NCBI GenBank assembly: GCA_910587455.1
Contig: CAJULK010000001.1
Location: forward strand, 62,001-126,000
DNA from: an uncultured Christensenellaceae bacterium
Lineage (GTDB): Bacteria > Bacillota > Clostridia > Christensenellales > Pumilibacteraceae
DNA: 64,000 bases
Reading direction: 5' to 3'
Under the pieces are notes generated by a model. The model saw nothing but the letters and a program-made list of their open reading frames with translations, ran no database searches and was not told where the DNA came from. Positions 42,962 through 50,710 of this stretch are shown one piece after another; the first letter of the stretch is position 1, and the number at the start of each line of letters is the position of its first letter. A program made the position numbers and the translations under genes.

Positions 42962-43000
42962 CAAAATAGACCTCTGTTTTCGGTCCGACTGTCGCTCTGC

Positions 43001-45319
43001 TCAATGTTCGGCATTGAAAATGCGGTCTATCTCGTCCGTTTCGTCATCGTCGGCAGTATCGGGTTCGTCATCGTCGCCATTCATTTCCAGAAAAACGTTT
43101 TCTATAACATCTTCCAAACCGTAAACGCATACGTCCACGCAGTTCTCGTATTTTTCCGCATGCCTGATATCGTCAGGCAAATCGGACACCCAAGACTCGA
43201 CCCTATCAACCGCTATTTCTTCGATCAGACACGCTATCTCGCGCTCGGCTTCGTACGTGTCACATTCGACATCTCCGTCATCCGTGACATAGATATTGTC
43301 GCGAACTACGGATTCGGCGTCGATTGAAAACTCGTTTACATAACAGTGTGAAAAACAATCGTAGATCTCATCCGCAAAATATGCCGAAATTGCTTCCACA
43401 TACCGCTTGCGCTCGTCGCCCGAAAAAAGATAATCGATCGAATTTATTATCTTGATCTGCAAGTCGATCTCGTACGGTCTTAATAAGAAGCAAAGGTTAT
43501 CATAGTCCGCGATCACTTGTTTCAAATCGTAAAACGAAATATGCTCAGGCGTCAATAAACCCAACATTATACCCGATTTTTCATATGCACGATGATAAAA
43601 TAACGTATCGCCGTCGTTATTGAAAAACCTATGCACATACGGCGCATATTCTTTATCCTTTGCACCCGTCATAGCCACGCCGTACGCGATGTCCAAACAT
43701 TTTTGACTTTCGTTTTCGTACTCGAAGCCGAGCGCCTCACGCGACAGAAACGCTTCGTGCATTTTGTCTTCGTACTCACCCTCACGCAAAAGCCGCCCGT
43801 ACTGAGCGACGGATACGCAGTCCGAAACAAGCGCCGCGCGCCCCGCTTCGTTCTCGGCGAAATACGCGTCCAAAAAATCGTTTACGGACGGGTTGACGAC
43901 CGAAACGCACTTTTTGCCGCGCATATCCACTATGCTCACGAACGACTGTTCGAGCCGCGCGAGCGACAGTTTGAAATGATCGACGGACATATCGACGTCT
44001 TTTCTCTTTTGCAAACGCCGCCCGAAACATCTTTTGAGCATGCCGTAATCGGCAGTCGTGCTCGTGAGCGAATACAGCGTAGTGAGCAACATTCTGTCTA
44101 TCTCGGAAATACGCTCCTCGTACTCGTTTCTCCACACTTCGCTCGGATTGTCGAGATTGCGCATGACGAATTTGTAAAAATCTTTGGGCGCAACGCTTTT
44201 CGCGCGCGTTTTGTCGCTTACGAACTCGATGATGCGCGGACTGTAATTTCGGTGTTCTATTATTTTTCGATAGCACTTGTCCTTTTTTATTTCGGACAGA
44301 TACTCGGGCGGCAACTCGTTGAAATACAAATGATTGTACAGAATTTGCGCCTTGTCGAGCGCGCTTATGTCACTCATGTCGAGCACGTACAACTTGCACC
44401 GTCCGTTGTTAATGCATTTGATGAGCTCGGGCGTTCTGCGCTTCGCCTCGCCGTATATGGTGACGCGCGAATTGAGTATGAGCAGCTTGTTTTTGCACAT
44501 GCCGACGTGCGCTATGAGCGCGCCGAGCTCGTTGCCCTGCGTTTCTTTCATGTTGAAATACGCTTGTCCGAAACAGTCGTCGAGAAGGATCACTTCGCGC
44601 GCGTCACGGTCGCGGGACAGCGATTTTTTGAGCTCGCCTAGATTCATTCCGTCCGTGGTGTAACGCAGCCTGTATTTGTTTTTCAAAAAATACAGCGCGA
44701 GCATTTTGGACATGGTGGTCTTTCCGATCCCCGGCTCGCCAACGATCATGAGCGTACGGTTGTCGTTAAGGCATTTCAGCGCCCTGTCGAACGCACGCGT
44801 CTTTACGAAAAACCTGACGTCGTTTTCTATATCGGCAAATGCCGTCGCGCAATCCATATCGACGTCGCCCGTAAAAACGCTTTCGAGCACGCCCGTCGAA
44901 TTTATCCACAGTTTGTAATGCTTTTTGAGTATGTCCGCGTTTTCGGGTTTGTCGAGAAAGTCGGATATATCCGTCAGCGTGATAACATTGTCGGACGAGC
45001 TCATGCGATCGGAAAACATTCGGTATATCTCGTCGATCTTTTGCGACGACAGCTCTTTCGAACAACACACGTAATACTGCTTGGGCGCGAGCTTTTTTAC
45101 TTTGGGCACTTCGTCTTTGAGCGCCGCCGTAAGCGAAGCGACGGACGACTTGATATAGTGCTTGACCTGCACCACTATGCTGCCGTCGGCACTTCGCAAG
45201 TCTATTCCGCCGTCACGCCCGACGGCAAACCTGCGAAGCTCGATGCCGAGAACGGACGACATAACGTCCTTACACAGATATTCGAATTCTACGTCGTTGA
45301 GATCGCCGAAATTATACAT
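43001..45319 (-). CDS. Restriction-endonuclease-like domain fused to a STAND-type NTPase (putative defence protein)
   Basis: A 772-residue protein. Residues about 8-110 form an Mrr/REase-like nuclease with the PD-(D/E)xK signature: Asp40 in 'GRDGGIDL' and Gln51-x-Lys53 in 'VVQVKHY'. A P-loop NTPase follows, with Walker A at 194-202 (GEPGIGKTT) and Walker B at 243-248 (VILLDD), in the style of nSTAND/NACHT proteins. A helical region of about 400 residues and a very acidic tail (DDDEPDTADDD) complete it. Nuclease-STAND fusions of this kind (Avs-like in logic, but shorter) are anti-phage sensors that cut DNA on activation. The C-terminal part is unrecognised and is the likely sensor. It is a single gene between housekeeping genes. 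Confidence 0.85.
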   Translation of the reverse strand: MYNFGDLNDVEFEYLCKDVMSSVLGIELRRFAVGRDGGIDLRSADGSIVVQVKHYIKSSVASLTAALKDEVPKVKKLAPKQYYVCCSKELSSQKIDEIYRMFSDRMSSSDNVITLTDISDFLDKPENADILKKHYKLWINSTGVLESVFTGDVDMDCATAFADIENDVRFFVKTRAFDRALKCLNDNRTLMIVGEPGIGKTTMSKMLALYFLKNKYRLRYTTDGMNLGELKKSLSRDRDAREVILLDDCFGQAYFNMKETQGNELGALIAHVGMCKNKLLILNSRVTIYGEAKRRTPELIKCINNGRCKLYVLDMSDISALDKAQILYNHLYFNELPPEYLSEIKKDKCYRKIIEHRNYSPRIIEFVSDKTRAKSVAPKDFYKFVMRNLDNPSEVWRNEYEERISEIDRMLLTTLYSLTSTTADYGMLKRCFGRRLQKRKDVDMSVDHFKLSLARLEQSFVSIVDMRGKKCVSVVNPSVNDFLDAYFAENEAGRAALVSDCVSVAQYGRLLREGEYEDKMHEAFLSREALGFEYENESQKCLDIAYGVAMTGAKDKEYAPYVHRFFNNDGDTLFYHRAYEKSGIMLGLLTPEHISFYDLKQVIADYDNLCFLLRPYEIDLQIKIINSIDYLFSGDERKRYVEAISAYFADEIYDCFSHCYVNEFSIDAESVVRDNIYVTDDGDVECDTYEAEREIACLIEEIAVDRVESWVSDLPDDIRHAEKYENCVDVCVYGLEDVIENVFLEMNGDDDEPDTADDDETDEIDRIFNAEH

Positions 45320-45348
45320 GCCGCCCTCGCACCGGAAATTGCGCTTGT

Positions 45349-45377
45349 ATTATATCATATATCGGCGTAAAAAACAA
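45349..45377 (-). promoter_or_regulatory. Promoter of the nuclease-STAND gene
   Basis: On the minus strand, TTGTTT (45372-45377), a 17-bp spacer and TATAAT (45349-45354) with extended TGA. GCGAGGG serves as Shine-Dalgarno before the ATG. Confidence 0.65.
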
Positions 45378-45412
45378 TATATATTCGCAATACGCTTACC
45401 TTCTTTCTGTAC

Positions 45413-45441
45413 TTGACATATAATCCGTTTCATGTTAAAAT
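45413..45441 (+). promoter_or_regulatory. Promoter of the small membrane protein gene
   Basis: TTGACA (45413-45418), a 17-bp spacer and TAAAAT (45436-45441). The leader is about 42 bases and has GCGAGG before the ATG. Confidence 0.65.
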
Positions 45442-45489
45442 ACCGTATAATCGCACGGCCATAACGCCGTACGTTCAAGCGAGGCGCTC

Positions 45490-45756
45490 ATGGGAAAAGG
45501 ACTTACGATAGTCGCGTTCATATTCGCAATAGCCGCACTGCTCTGTGCGTGTCTGTGCTCGCTGCTGTGGGTGCTCGCCGTTATAGGCTTGCCCGTATCG
45601 CTCGCCGCCGTTATAATATCCGCGGTAGCGACCAAGCGTGTGCGTTCCAAACTCGGCACGGCGGCGTTTGTTTTGTCGTTTCTCGCGCTCGTGATATGCA
45701 CGGTAACGTTCTTTACGTGCGGAATATGCTATATTCTCGGCAGTACCGCATACTGA
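45490..45756 (+). CDS. Small two-helix membrane protein (DUF4190-like)
   Basis: An 88-residue hydrophobic protein with two long membrane segments (residues about 5-47 and 58-82) around a short basic loop, KRVRSKLG. The layout matches DUF4190-like small membrane proteins that have no known role. GAGG supports the ATG. A stem-loop terminator follows at 45793. Confidence 0.7.
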   Translation: MGKGLTIVAFIFAIAALLCACLCSLLWVLAVIGLPVSLAAVIISAVATKRVRSKLGTAAFVLSFLALVICTVTFFTCGICYILGSTAY

Positions 45757-45792
45757 ATCTCTTTTCCTTATATTATATACGATCACCGAACG

Positions 45793-45815
45793 GCGCGGAC
45801 GTGTCCGCGCTTTTT
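45793..45815 (+). terminator. Terminator after the small membrane protein gene
   Basis: GCGCGGA-CGTG-TCCGCGC stem followed by TTTTT on the plus strand. Confidence 0.8.
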
Positions 45816-45823
45816 GATTGCGT

Positions 45824-46087
45824 TCAGTCGCCGAGTTTTCTTATCAGCTTTTTTACGCGTTTCAACGGCACGGGCGCGACCTGCCCCGAGACGTTGCGCT
45901 CCACGCGAATTACCGACGCTTCGCGCCCCGCGCCCGTCGCGCCGAACGGCGCGAGTACGGTATCGCCCGCATCGACGTCGAAATCGGAAACATACCAATA
46001 CGGCGCGCCGTTCTCCTCGAACCGCACTTTAACGAACGTATACGAACCGAATTCGCTCAGCACGCCGCCGCTCATAGAGTGTATCAT
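45824..46087 (-). CDS. Small protein of unknown function
   Basis: An 87-residue protein with a predicted all-beta core ('YTFVKVRFEENGAPYWYVSDFDV', 'AGDTVLAPFGATG') and a basic end (KRVKKLIRKL). The outline recalls SH3-like or PriA N-terminal-type barrels that bind nucleic acid or protein, but no family can be named. GGAGG precedes the ATG and a good promoter precedes that, so it is an expressed gene of its own. Confidence 0.7.
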   Translation of the reverse strand: MIHSMSGGVLSEFGSYTFVKVRFEENGAPYWYVSDFDVDAGDTVLAPFGATGAGREASVIRVERNVSGQVAPVPLKRVKKLIRKLGD

Positions 46088-46111
46088 GCAACACCTCCGC
46101 TTTCTCCGACT

Positions 46112-46140
46112 ATTATATACCGAGCGCGGAGCAAAGTCAA
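46112..46140 (-). promoter_or_regulatory. Promoter of the 87-aa protein gene
   Basis: On the minus strand, TTGACT (46135-46140), a 17-bp spacer and TATAAT (46112-46117). Confidence 0.75.
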
Positions 46141-46186
46141 CGCACTCGCAATTCTTTTACGAACAAGACCTACATACAATATAACC

Positions 46187-46873
46187 ATGGCGATAATATG
46201 GTTGATAATGCTGGCGGCGTCGCTCGGGCTTATGATATTCACAAACCCCGCGGCGGCGGTAAACGCTATGGTAGACGGCGCGCACGGCGCGGTCGAACTG
46301 TCGCTCAATCTGCTCGCGCTGTACGCATTTTGGCTCGGCTTCTTTTCGCTGATAGAAAAGCTCGGACTGTCGCGTGTACTCGAACGGCTTTTGCGCCCCG
46401 TCATTTCACGGCTGTTCCCGTCGAGCGACGCCGAAACGCGCAAGTACATAACGATGAACGTTTCCGCAAATCTTTTGGGATTGGGCAACGCCGCTACGCC
46501 CATGGCGATAACCGCAATCAACCGCATGGATACGGGCGACAAGCGCGCTTCGACGGATATGATAATGCTGACCGTCATTTCCGCGACAAGCCTGCAAATA
46601 CTGCCGACCACCGTAATAGGCATGCGCGCGACGGCAGGCTCGGCAAACCCCGCCGACTTTCTTTTCCCGTCTCTCGTTGCGACGGTGCTGTCCACTCTCA
46701 TCGGCATTATAGGCGTAAAACTCTGCTCCAAGATCTTCGACCGCAAAAAGAAGAATTCCGGCGCGCCCGAAAGTGCGGCGGCGATGTATGCGTCCGAACA
46801 AAAGCCGGCGCAACGACGCGGCAAGATCGGACTTAATCGCAAGCGCAAAAACGCAAAGGGCGCAAAACGATGA
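46187..46873 (+). CDS. spmA: Spore maturation protein A
   Basis: A 228-residue membrane protein of the nucleoside-recognition (Gate) domain family. SpmA and SpmB are needed for full dehydration of the spore core in Bacillus and for heat resistance in Clostridium. 'LGLGNAATPMAITAINRMD' and 'ISATSLQILPTTVIGMRA' are the family signatures. The ATG at 46187 gives MAIIWLIMLAASLGL, the usual start, six bases after a TACAAT box and with no Shine-Dalgarno. The C-terminal 35 residues are basic and specific to this protein. Confidence 0.95.
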   Translation: MAIIWLIMLAASLGLMIFTNPAAAVNAMVDGAHGAVELSLNLLALYAFWLGFFSLIEKLGLSRVLERLLRPVISRLFPSSDAETRKYITMNVSANLLGLGNAATPMAITAINRMDTGDKRASTDMIMLTVISATSLQILPTTVIGMRATAGSANPADFLFPSLVATVLSTLIGIIGVKLCSKIFDRKKKNSGAPESAAAMYASEQKPAQRRGKIGLNRKRKNAKGAKR

Positions 46874-47376
46874 GCGCATATATAATCCCCATACTTTTCC
46901 TCGTCGTGCTCATAGCCTCGTTTATACGCCGCCGCGAGCCGTACGGCGGATTCATAGACGGTGCGCGGCAAGCGGTAGATCTTACGGTCAACGTATTCCC
47001 GTATCTCCTCGCGATCATGGTTGCCGTAGAAGCGTTCCGCGTTTCGGGCGCGTCGGCATATCTTGCAAACGCCCTCTCGCCTGCGCTGAACGCGGTAGGC
47101 TTGCCCAAAGAACTCGCCGAATTGCTGTTTATTCGTCCCGTGTCGGGCGCGGGTTCGCTCGCCATTCTCGACGGAATATACTCGCAGTACGGTGCGGACA
47201 GCTATATCGGGCGGTGCGCTTCGGTCATTTACGGATCGAGCGAAACGGTTTTCTATATATCCACCATATACTTTTCGCAGTCGCACGTACGACGGCTGCG
47301 CTACGCAATACCCGTAGCGCTCGTCGCGACGTATACCGGCTGTATCGTCGGGTGCTTCCTTTTGCGCTTTTTTTAG
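46870..47376 (+). CDS. spmB: Spore maturation protein B
   Basis: A 168-residue membrane protein, the partner of SpmA. 'RREPYGGFIDGARQAVDLTVNVFPYLLAIMVAVEAFR' features, 'IRPVSGAGSLAILDGIY' and 'GSSETVFYISTIYF' define the Gate/SpmB family. Its ATG overlaps the spmA stop (ATGA), so the two are translated together. Activity in spore core dehydration is established for the family; the transported solute is not. Confidence 0.95.
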   Translation: MSAYIIPILFLVVLIASFIRRREPYGGFIDGARQAVDLTVNVFPYLLAIMVAVEAFRVSGASAYLANALSPALNAVGLPKELAELLFIRPVSGAGSLAILDGIYSQYGADSYIGRCASVIYGSSETVFYISTIYFSQSHVRRLRYAIPVALVATYTGCIVGCFLLRFF

Positions 47377-47418
47377 ACCGAACGCACGCCGCTTGCGTTC
47401 GGCGCATATATATTCGGC

Positions 47419-47901
47419 ATGAGAGAATACGAATACGACAGGAACGCCGCCGTCGCATATGCGCGGAAATGGGCGTTGGGGCGCAACCCCGCATTTTACG
47501 ATTTCGGCAATATCGGCGGAGACTGTACCAACTTCGCGTCGCAGTGTATATACGCGGGCTGCGGCGTGATGAACACGTCGCCGCTTTACGGTTGGTTTTA
47601 TTTTTCCACCAACGACCGCACGCCGTCATGGACGGGCGTGCAATTTTTGCATAATTTTTTGGTAAACAACGACTCTGTCGGGCCTTTCGCTCAAGTGACC
47701 GACGTCCGAAACGCCGAGCTCGGCGACATAGTTCAGCTCGGAAACGCCGACGGCGAGTTTTACCATTCGCCCGTCGTAGTCGGCAAGCGCGACGGCAGGA
47801 TCTACATAGCCGCGCACAGCTACGACGCGCTCGACAAACCGCTCGACAGCTATAACTACGCGCAAACACGCGTTCTTCACATACTCGGATTCCGCAAATA
47901 G
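47419..47901 (+). CDS. Amidase_6-type domain protein
   Basis: A 160-residue protein that is essentially one amidase domain (Pfam Amidase_6 type). It has the 'NIGGDCTNFASQCIYAGCG' motif with a probable Cys nucleophile, then 'FYHSPVVVGK' with His. Such domains occur in Firmicutes as wall hydrolases or stand-alone proteins. There is no signal peptide, so it is either cytosolic, mother-cell made or non-classically exported. The ATG follows a TATATA box by six bases and has no Shine-Dalgarno. It follows spmB by 42 bases and may also be read from that transcript. Confidence 0.82.
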   Translation: MREYEYDRNAAVAYARKWALGRNPAFYDFGNIGGDCTNFASQCIYAGCGVMNTSPLYGWFYFSTNDRTPSWTGVQFLHNFLVNNDSVGPFAQVTDVRNAELGDIVQLGNADGEFYHSPVVVGKRDGRIYIAAHSYDALDKPLDSYNYAQTRVLHILGFRK

Positions 47902-47961
47902 CCGAAGCTCGTTCATTCATAAAAAACCGCCGCGGCGACCATACTAAACGCGGAGGTACAA

Positions 47962-48420
47962 ATGAACAAAGAACAACAGGTAAAGACCGAACGCGAAGTC
48001 GAATTCTTGAAAGAGCTGCATCAGGCGGCGCAAATGGGAAGAGATACGCTCGAACACATCAACAACAACATCGGACCGGGCGAACTGCGCTCTGCCGTCG
48101 AAAAGGATATCTTCGATTATTCGGACGTCTGCGCGGACATCACGTGCAAGCTCGACGACAGAGGCGAACAGCCCAAGTCGGTCGGCAAGATCCCTCAGAT
48201 GATGGCAAGCATGATGATAAACATGAAAGTAGACGACGAAACGCCCGAAAACGAAATCGCCAAAATGATCATCGACGGCACGACCAAAGGCGTTACCGAG
48301 TGCACGTCCAAACTGTCCGACTATTCCGATCTCGACAGCGACATACGCAATATAGGTTACAAATTCCTCTGGGTTCAGCAAAAAAACATAGACGAAATGA
48401 AACGGTTTTTGCATAACTGA
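47962..48420 (+). CDS. Helical protein of unknown function
   Basis: A 152-residue protein that I do not recognise. It is acidic and predicted all-helical ('VEFLKELHQAAQMGRDTLEHI', 'DYSDVCADITCKLDD'), with a repeated Met-rich middle (QMMASMMINMKVDD) and a C-terminal 'IGYKFLWVQQKNIDEMKRFL'. The four-helix pattern resembles ferritin-like or DUF2383-type bundles without the metal residues. GGAGG precedes the ATG. It is followed by the YjzC-like gene in the same direction. Confidence 0.7.
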   Translation: MNKEQQVKTEREVEFLKELHQAAQMGRDTLEHINNNIGPGELRSAVEKDIFDYSDVCADITCKLDDRGEQPKSVGKIPQMMASMMINMKVDDETPENEIAKMIIDGTTKGVTECTSKLSDYSDLDSDIRNIGYKFLWVQQKNIDEMKRFLHN

Positions 48421-48471
48421 CGCATAAAACCGACACGATTCGACAAACTATAATCGAGGAGGAAAAACGTA

Positions 48472-48624
48472 ATGAACAAGTTGACATCGGGCAAGATAGC
48501 GCCCAAGACCGGCGAATACAACATTGTATCCAAAGGTCGGGTTGTCGGAACGGTTCGCGTCAAGAAGGGCAACAGAATGCCTCCCACGCGCCATACCGGC
48601 AGCCACTTCGAAATCGACGGCTAA
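48472..48624 (+). CDS. YjzC-like small protein
   Basis: A 50-residue protein beginning 'MNKLTSGKIAPKTGEYNIVS' and later 'KKGNRMPPTRHTGSHFE'. This matches the outline of YjzC-family small proteins (start with a KxAPKTG block, then LPPT). The family is short and uncharacterised, though some members are spore-associated. The Shine-Dalgarno is strong (GAGGAGG). It is too short for many gene finders, but codon use and the strong terminator right after support it. Confidence 0.78.
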   Translation: MNKLTSGKIAPKTGEYNIVSKGRVVGTVRVKKGNRMPPTRHTGSHFEIDG

Positions 48625-48640
48625 ACAGCCGACGTTTCGC

Positions 48641-48686
48641 AAAACACCCGCACGAAAGTTTCGTTCCGCGCGGGTGTTTTGTTTTG
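48641..48686 (+). terminator. Terminator after the YjzC-like gene
   Basis: AAAACACCCGC / GCGGGTGTTTT outer stem with an inner ACGAAA/TTTCGT stem, followed by TTTTG. Confidence 0.85.
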
Positions 48687-48737
48687 TTCGGATATAATAC
48701 TCCGACCGCTGTCGATCGGATATTCGCATGCGTTCCG

Positions 48738-49466
48738 TCAAACGCTTTCGAGCAGCATTTTGTCGGCGACAAGCGCGATAAACTCGCCGTTCGTCGGCTT
48801 TTCGTTGTGGTTGTATACGCGCACTCCGAAAAGCGTATTTATGTTTTCTATCTTGCCCCTGTTCCAAGCCACTTCTATAGCATGGCGGATAGCGCGCTCG
48901 ACTTTGCTCGGGCTCGTATTAAAATGCTCCGCCACCTCGGGATAAAGTTTTTTGGTTATGGAATTTATTATTTCCGGACTGTCGATTGTCATCTTTATCG
49001 CCTCGCGCAAATACTGATAGCCTTTTATGTGCGCGGGTATTCCGACGGTGATGAAGATATTGCTTATCTTTTCGTCCATGGTGCGGTTTTTCGCCGTGGG
49101 GCGTTTTGTATTCACCGCCTCGGCAATGCGCTCGTCGAGCACGGCAAACGAAAGCGGCTTCATCATGTAAAAATCGGCGCCCAAACTCATCGCCTTGGAT
49201 ATAAACGCTTCCTGCGACAGAGCCGATACGACTATTATCTTCATACTGCCCTTGTTTACCCGTTCGAGCACGGAAAACCCGTCGAGCGTAGGCATCACGA
49301 GATCGAGAAGGAGCACGTCGGGACGCACCGCGTCCAGCTTATCGAGCGCGTCTTTGCCGTTGACAGCCGTTTCCACAAGCTCTATCCTGTCCGAAGCGGC
49401 AAAATGCGCGCGCACGCTCGACGTAAATTCCTCGTTGTCGTCGCATAACATGACTCTGATTTTCAT
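48738..49466 (-). CDS. spo0A: Sporulation response regulator Spo0A
   Basis: A 242-residue Spo0A, the master regulator of sporulation. The receiver domain has 'MLCDDNEEF' with the phospho-Asp in 'LLLDLVMPTLDG' and 'KIIVVSALSQ'. The DNA-binding domain has the Spo0A-specific helices 'YLREAIKMTIDSPEIINSITKKLYP' and 'VERAIRHAIEVAWNRG', binding 0A boxes. The start is the ATG at 49466 with GGGAGG upstream. No phosphorelay gene is next to it. Confidence 0.97.
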   Translation of the reverse strand: MKIRVMLCDDNEEFTSSVRAHFAASDRIELVETAVNGKDALDKLDAVRPDVLLLDLVMPTLDGFSVLERVNKGSMKIIVVSALSQEAFISKAMSLGADFYMMKPLSFAVLDERIAEAVNTKRPTAKNRTMDEKISNIFITVGIPAHIKGYQYLREAIKMTIDSPEIINSITKKLYPEVAEHFNTSPSKVERAIRHAIEVAWNRGKIENINTLFGVRVYNHNEKPTNGEFIALVADKMLLESV

Positions 49467-49514
49467 AAATGACCTCCCGTCATCAATTGTATTTTTTCTC
49501 GCTGATTTATAAAA

Positions 49515-49543
49515 ATTATACCATTTTCTACGTATAATTTCAA
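49515..49543 (-). promoter_or_regulatory. Sigma-A promoter of spo0A
   Basis: On the minus strand, TTGAAA (49538-49543), a 17-bp spacer and TATAAT (49515-49520) with extended TGG. A sigma-H site could not be fixed. Confidence 0.7.
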
Positions 49544-49592
49544 GATTCGCATACGTGTGAAAATTGGGTAGTTTTCTCGGTTCATGTCTTAT

Positions 49593-49599
49593 TTTGACA
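49593..49599 (-). promoter_or_regulatory. Possible 0A box upstream of spo0A
   Basis: Minus-strand TGTCAAA, inside TTTTTTGTCAAAAT, matches the core TGTCRAA, about 50 bp upstream of the spo0A -35 box. Confidence 0.5.
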
Positions 49600-49742
49600 A
49601 AAAAGCTCGCATCGACTGCGCGCACCGCCGAATAGCACCGCCGCACGGTGAAAAACGTCCGTTATGTCAGTCAAAAAAGTGTAACAATATATCTTTGAAT
49701 GTTTACTTTTATGCGTTTTAGCTACGCAATAAAGGGAAAGTT

Positions 49743-49749
49743 TGTCAAA
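49743..49749 (+). promoter_or_regulatory. Possible 0A box upstream of degV
   Basis: TGTCAAA, inside TTTGTCAAAA, about 25-30 bp upstream of the degV -10 region; matches TGTCRAA. Confidence 0.45.
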
Positions 49750-49811
49750 ACGCTATGAAATCGGCGTGAAATGCTGTATAATTACAAGAGTAATAAGCGG
49801 AGGAAGAGAAA

Positions 49812-50678
49812 GTGAAATTTACACTGTCCACCGATACTGTATGCGATATATTCCGCAGCGAACTCAAAGAGCGCGGCATAGAGTACATATCCACGTACTA
49901 CACGATAGAAGGCGTCGAACACAAGGACGAGTTTACTCGCGAGGAGCAGTTCAAGGAGTTTTACGCCAAGATACGCAGCGGCGAGATGCCCACCACGTCG
50001 CAAGTCACTAAAAACGACTACGATGAGTTTTTCGACGGGCTCATAAACAAATACGACGGCGACATACTGCACGTCACCATAAGTTCCGGACTTACCACGT
50101 CGCCGCTTGCCGCGCGACAGGTCGCCGAGGAAATATTCGAGCGGACGGGCAGGCACATTTACATTGTGGACTCGTTGGGCGCGACAATCGCGACGAGGCA
50201 CATAGTCGACGAGGCGGAACGCATGCGCGACGAGGGCGTGCCCGCAGCGGACGCGGCGAAAAAATTAGAGAACATCGTCAATCATATCCATACCTGGTTC
50301 ATGCCGTACGACTTAATGCACTTAAAGCGCGGCGGCAGGGTTTCGGGTCCCGCGGCATACATCGGCACGGCGCTCAACATAAAACCCATACTCAATTTCG
50401 ACAAGAACGGCGCGCTCGTAGTTGTCCAAAAGAAAATGGGTTCGAGCAAAGGCATCGCCGCAATGATAGACATTTTCAAAAAGTACAGCGCAAAAGCGCC
50501 GCACAAGGTGTACATAGCGAGCGCCGACAGCGATCTCGCCGAGCCAATGCTTCGAAAAGCCAAAGAAGCCCGCCCCGACTGCGAAATAGAAATAGCATGG
50601 ATAGGACCGGTTATCGGCGCGCACACCGGCTGCAATGCGGTGGGAATATCCTTTCTGTCCGACGCTCCGCGCGAATAA
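49812..50678 (+). CDS. DegV family fatty-acid-binding protein (first copy)
   Basis: A 288-residue DegV protein. These bind long-chain fatty acids, and in some Firmicutes serve as FakB, presenting acyl chains to a fatty acid kinase. The 'STDTVCDIF' N-terminus, 'GEMPTTSQVT', 'HVTISSGLTTS' and 'LKRGGRVSGPAAYIGTALNIKPI' are typical. Start codon GTG with GGAGG eight bases upstream. A second copy follows 32 bases later. No FakA-like kinase is adjacent. Confidence 0.93.
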   Translation: MKFTLSTDTVCDIFRSELKERGIEYISTYYTIEGVEHKDEFTREEQFKEFYAKIRSGEMPTTSQVTKNDYDEFFDGLINKYDGDILHVTISSGLTTSPLAARQVAEEIFERTGRHIYIVDSLGATIATRHIVDEAERMRDEGVPAADAAKKLENIVNHIHTWFMPYDLMHLKRGGRVSGPAAYIGTALNIKPILNFDKNGALVVVQKKMGSSKGIAAMIDIFKKYSAKAPHKVYIASADSDLAEPMLRKAKEARPDCEIEIAWIGPVIGAHTGCNAVGISFLSDAPRE

Positions 50679-50710
50679 CACCCACATCAACGACACTTTC
50701 AGGAGAATTT

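Larger units (their letters stand above)
49467..49811. other. Divergent intergenic region between spo0A and degV
   Basis: About 345 bases without a gene. It holds the spo0A promoter (entry at 49515), two TGTCAAA 0A-type boxes, and a TATAAT near 49785 for the degV pair, whose leader includes GGAGG before a GTG start. Confidence 0.7.

Noticed and set aside
43001..45319. Calling the nuclease-STAND protein a type IV restriction enzyme of the Mrr kind
   Set aside because: The Mrr-like nuclease covers only about 100 residues; the P-loop STAND part dominates and points to sensing rather than plain restriction.
45824..46087. Naming the 87-aa protein as a PriA fragment
   Set aside because: Only a vague beta-barrel resemblance; no helicase or conserved PriA residues, and it has its own promoter and start.
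48436..48470. TATAAT just upstream of the YjzC-like gene as a promoter
   Set aside because: No matching -35 box, and its +1 would fall inside the Shine-Dalgarno, so the gene is more likely read from the upstream transcript.
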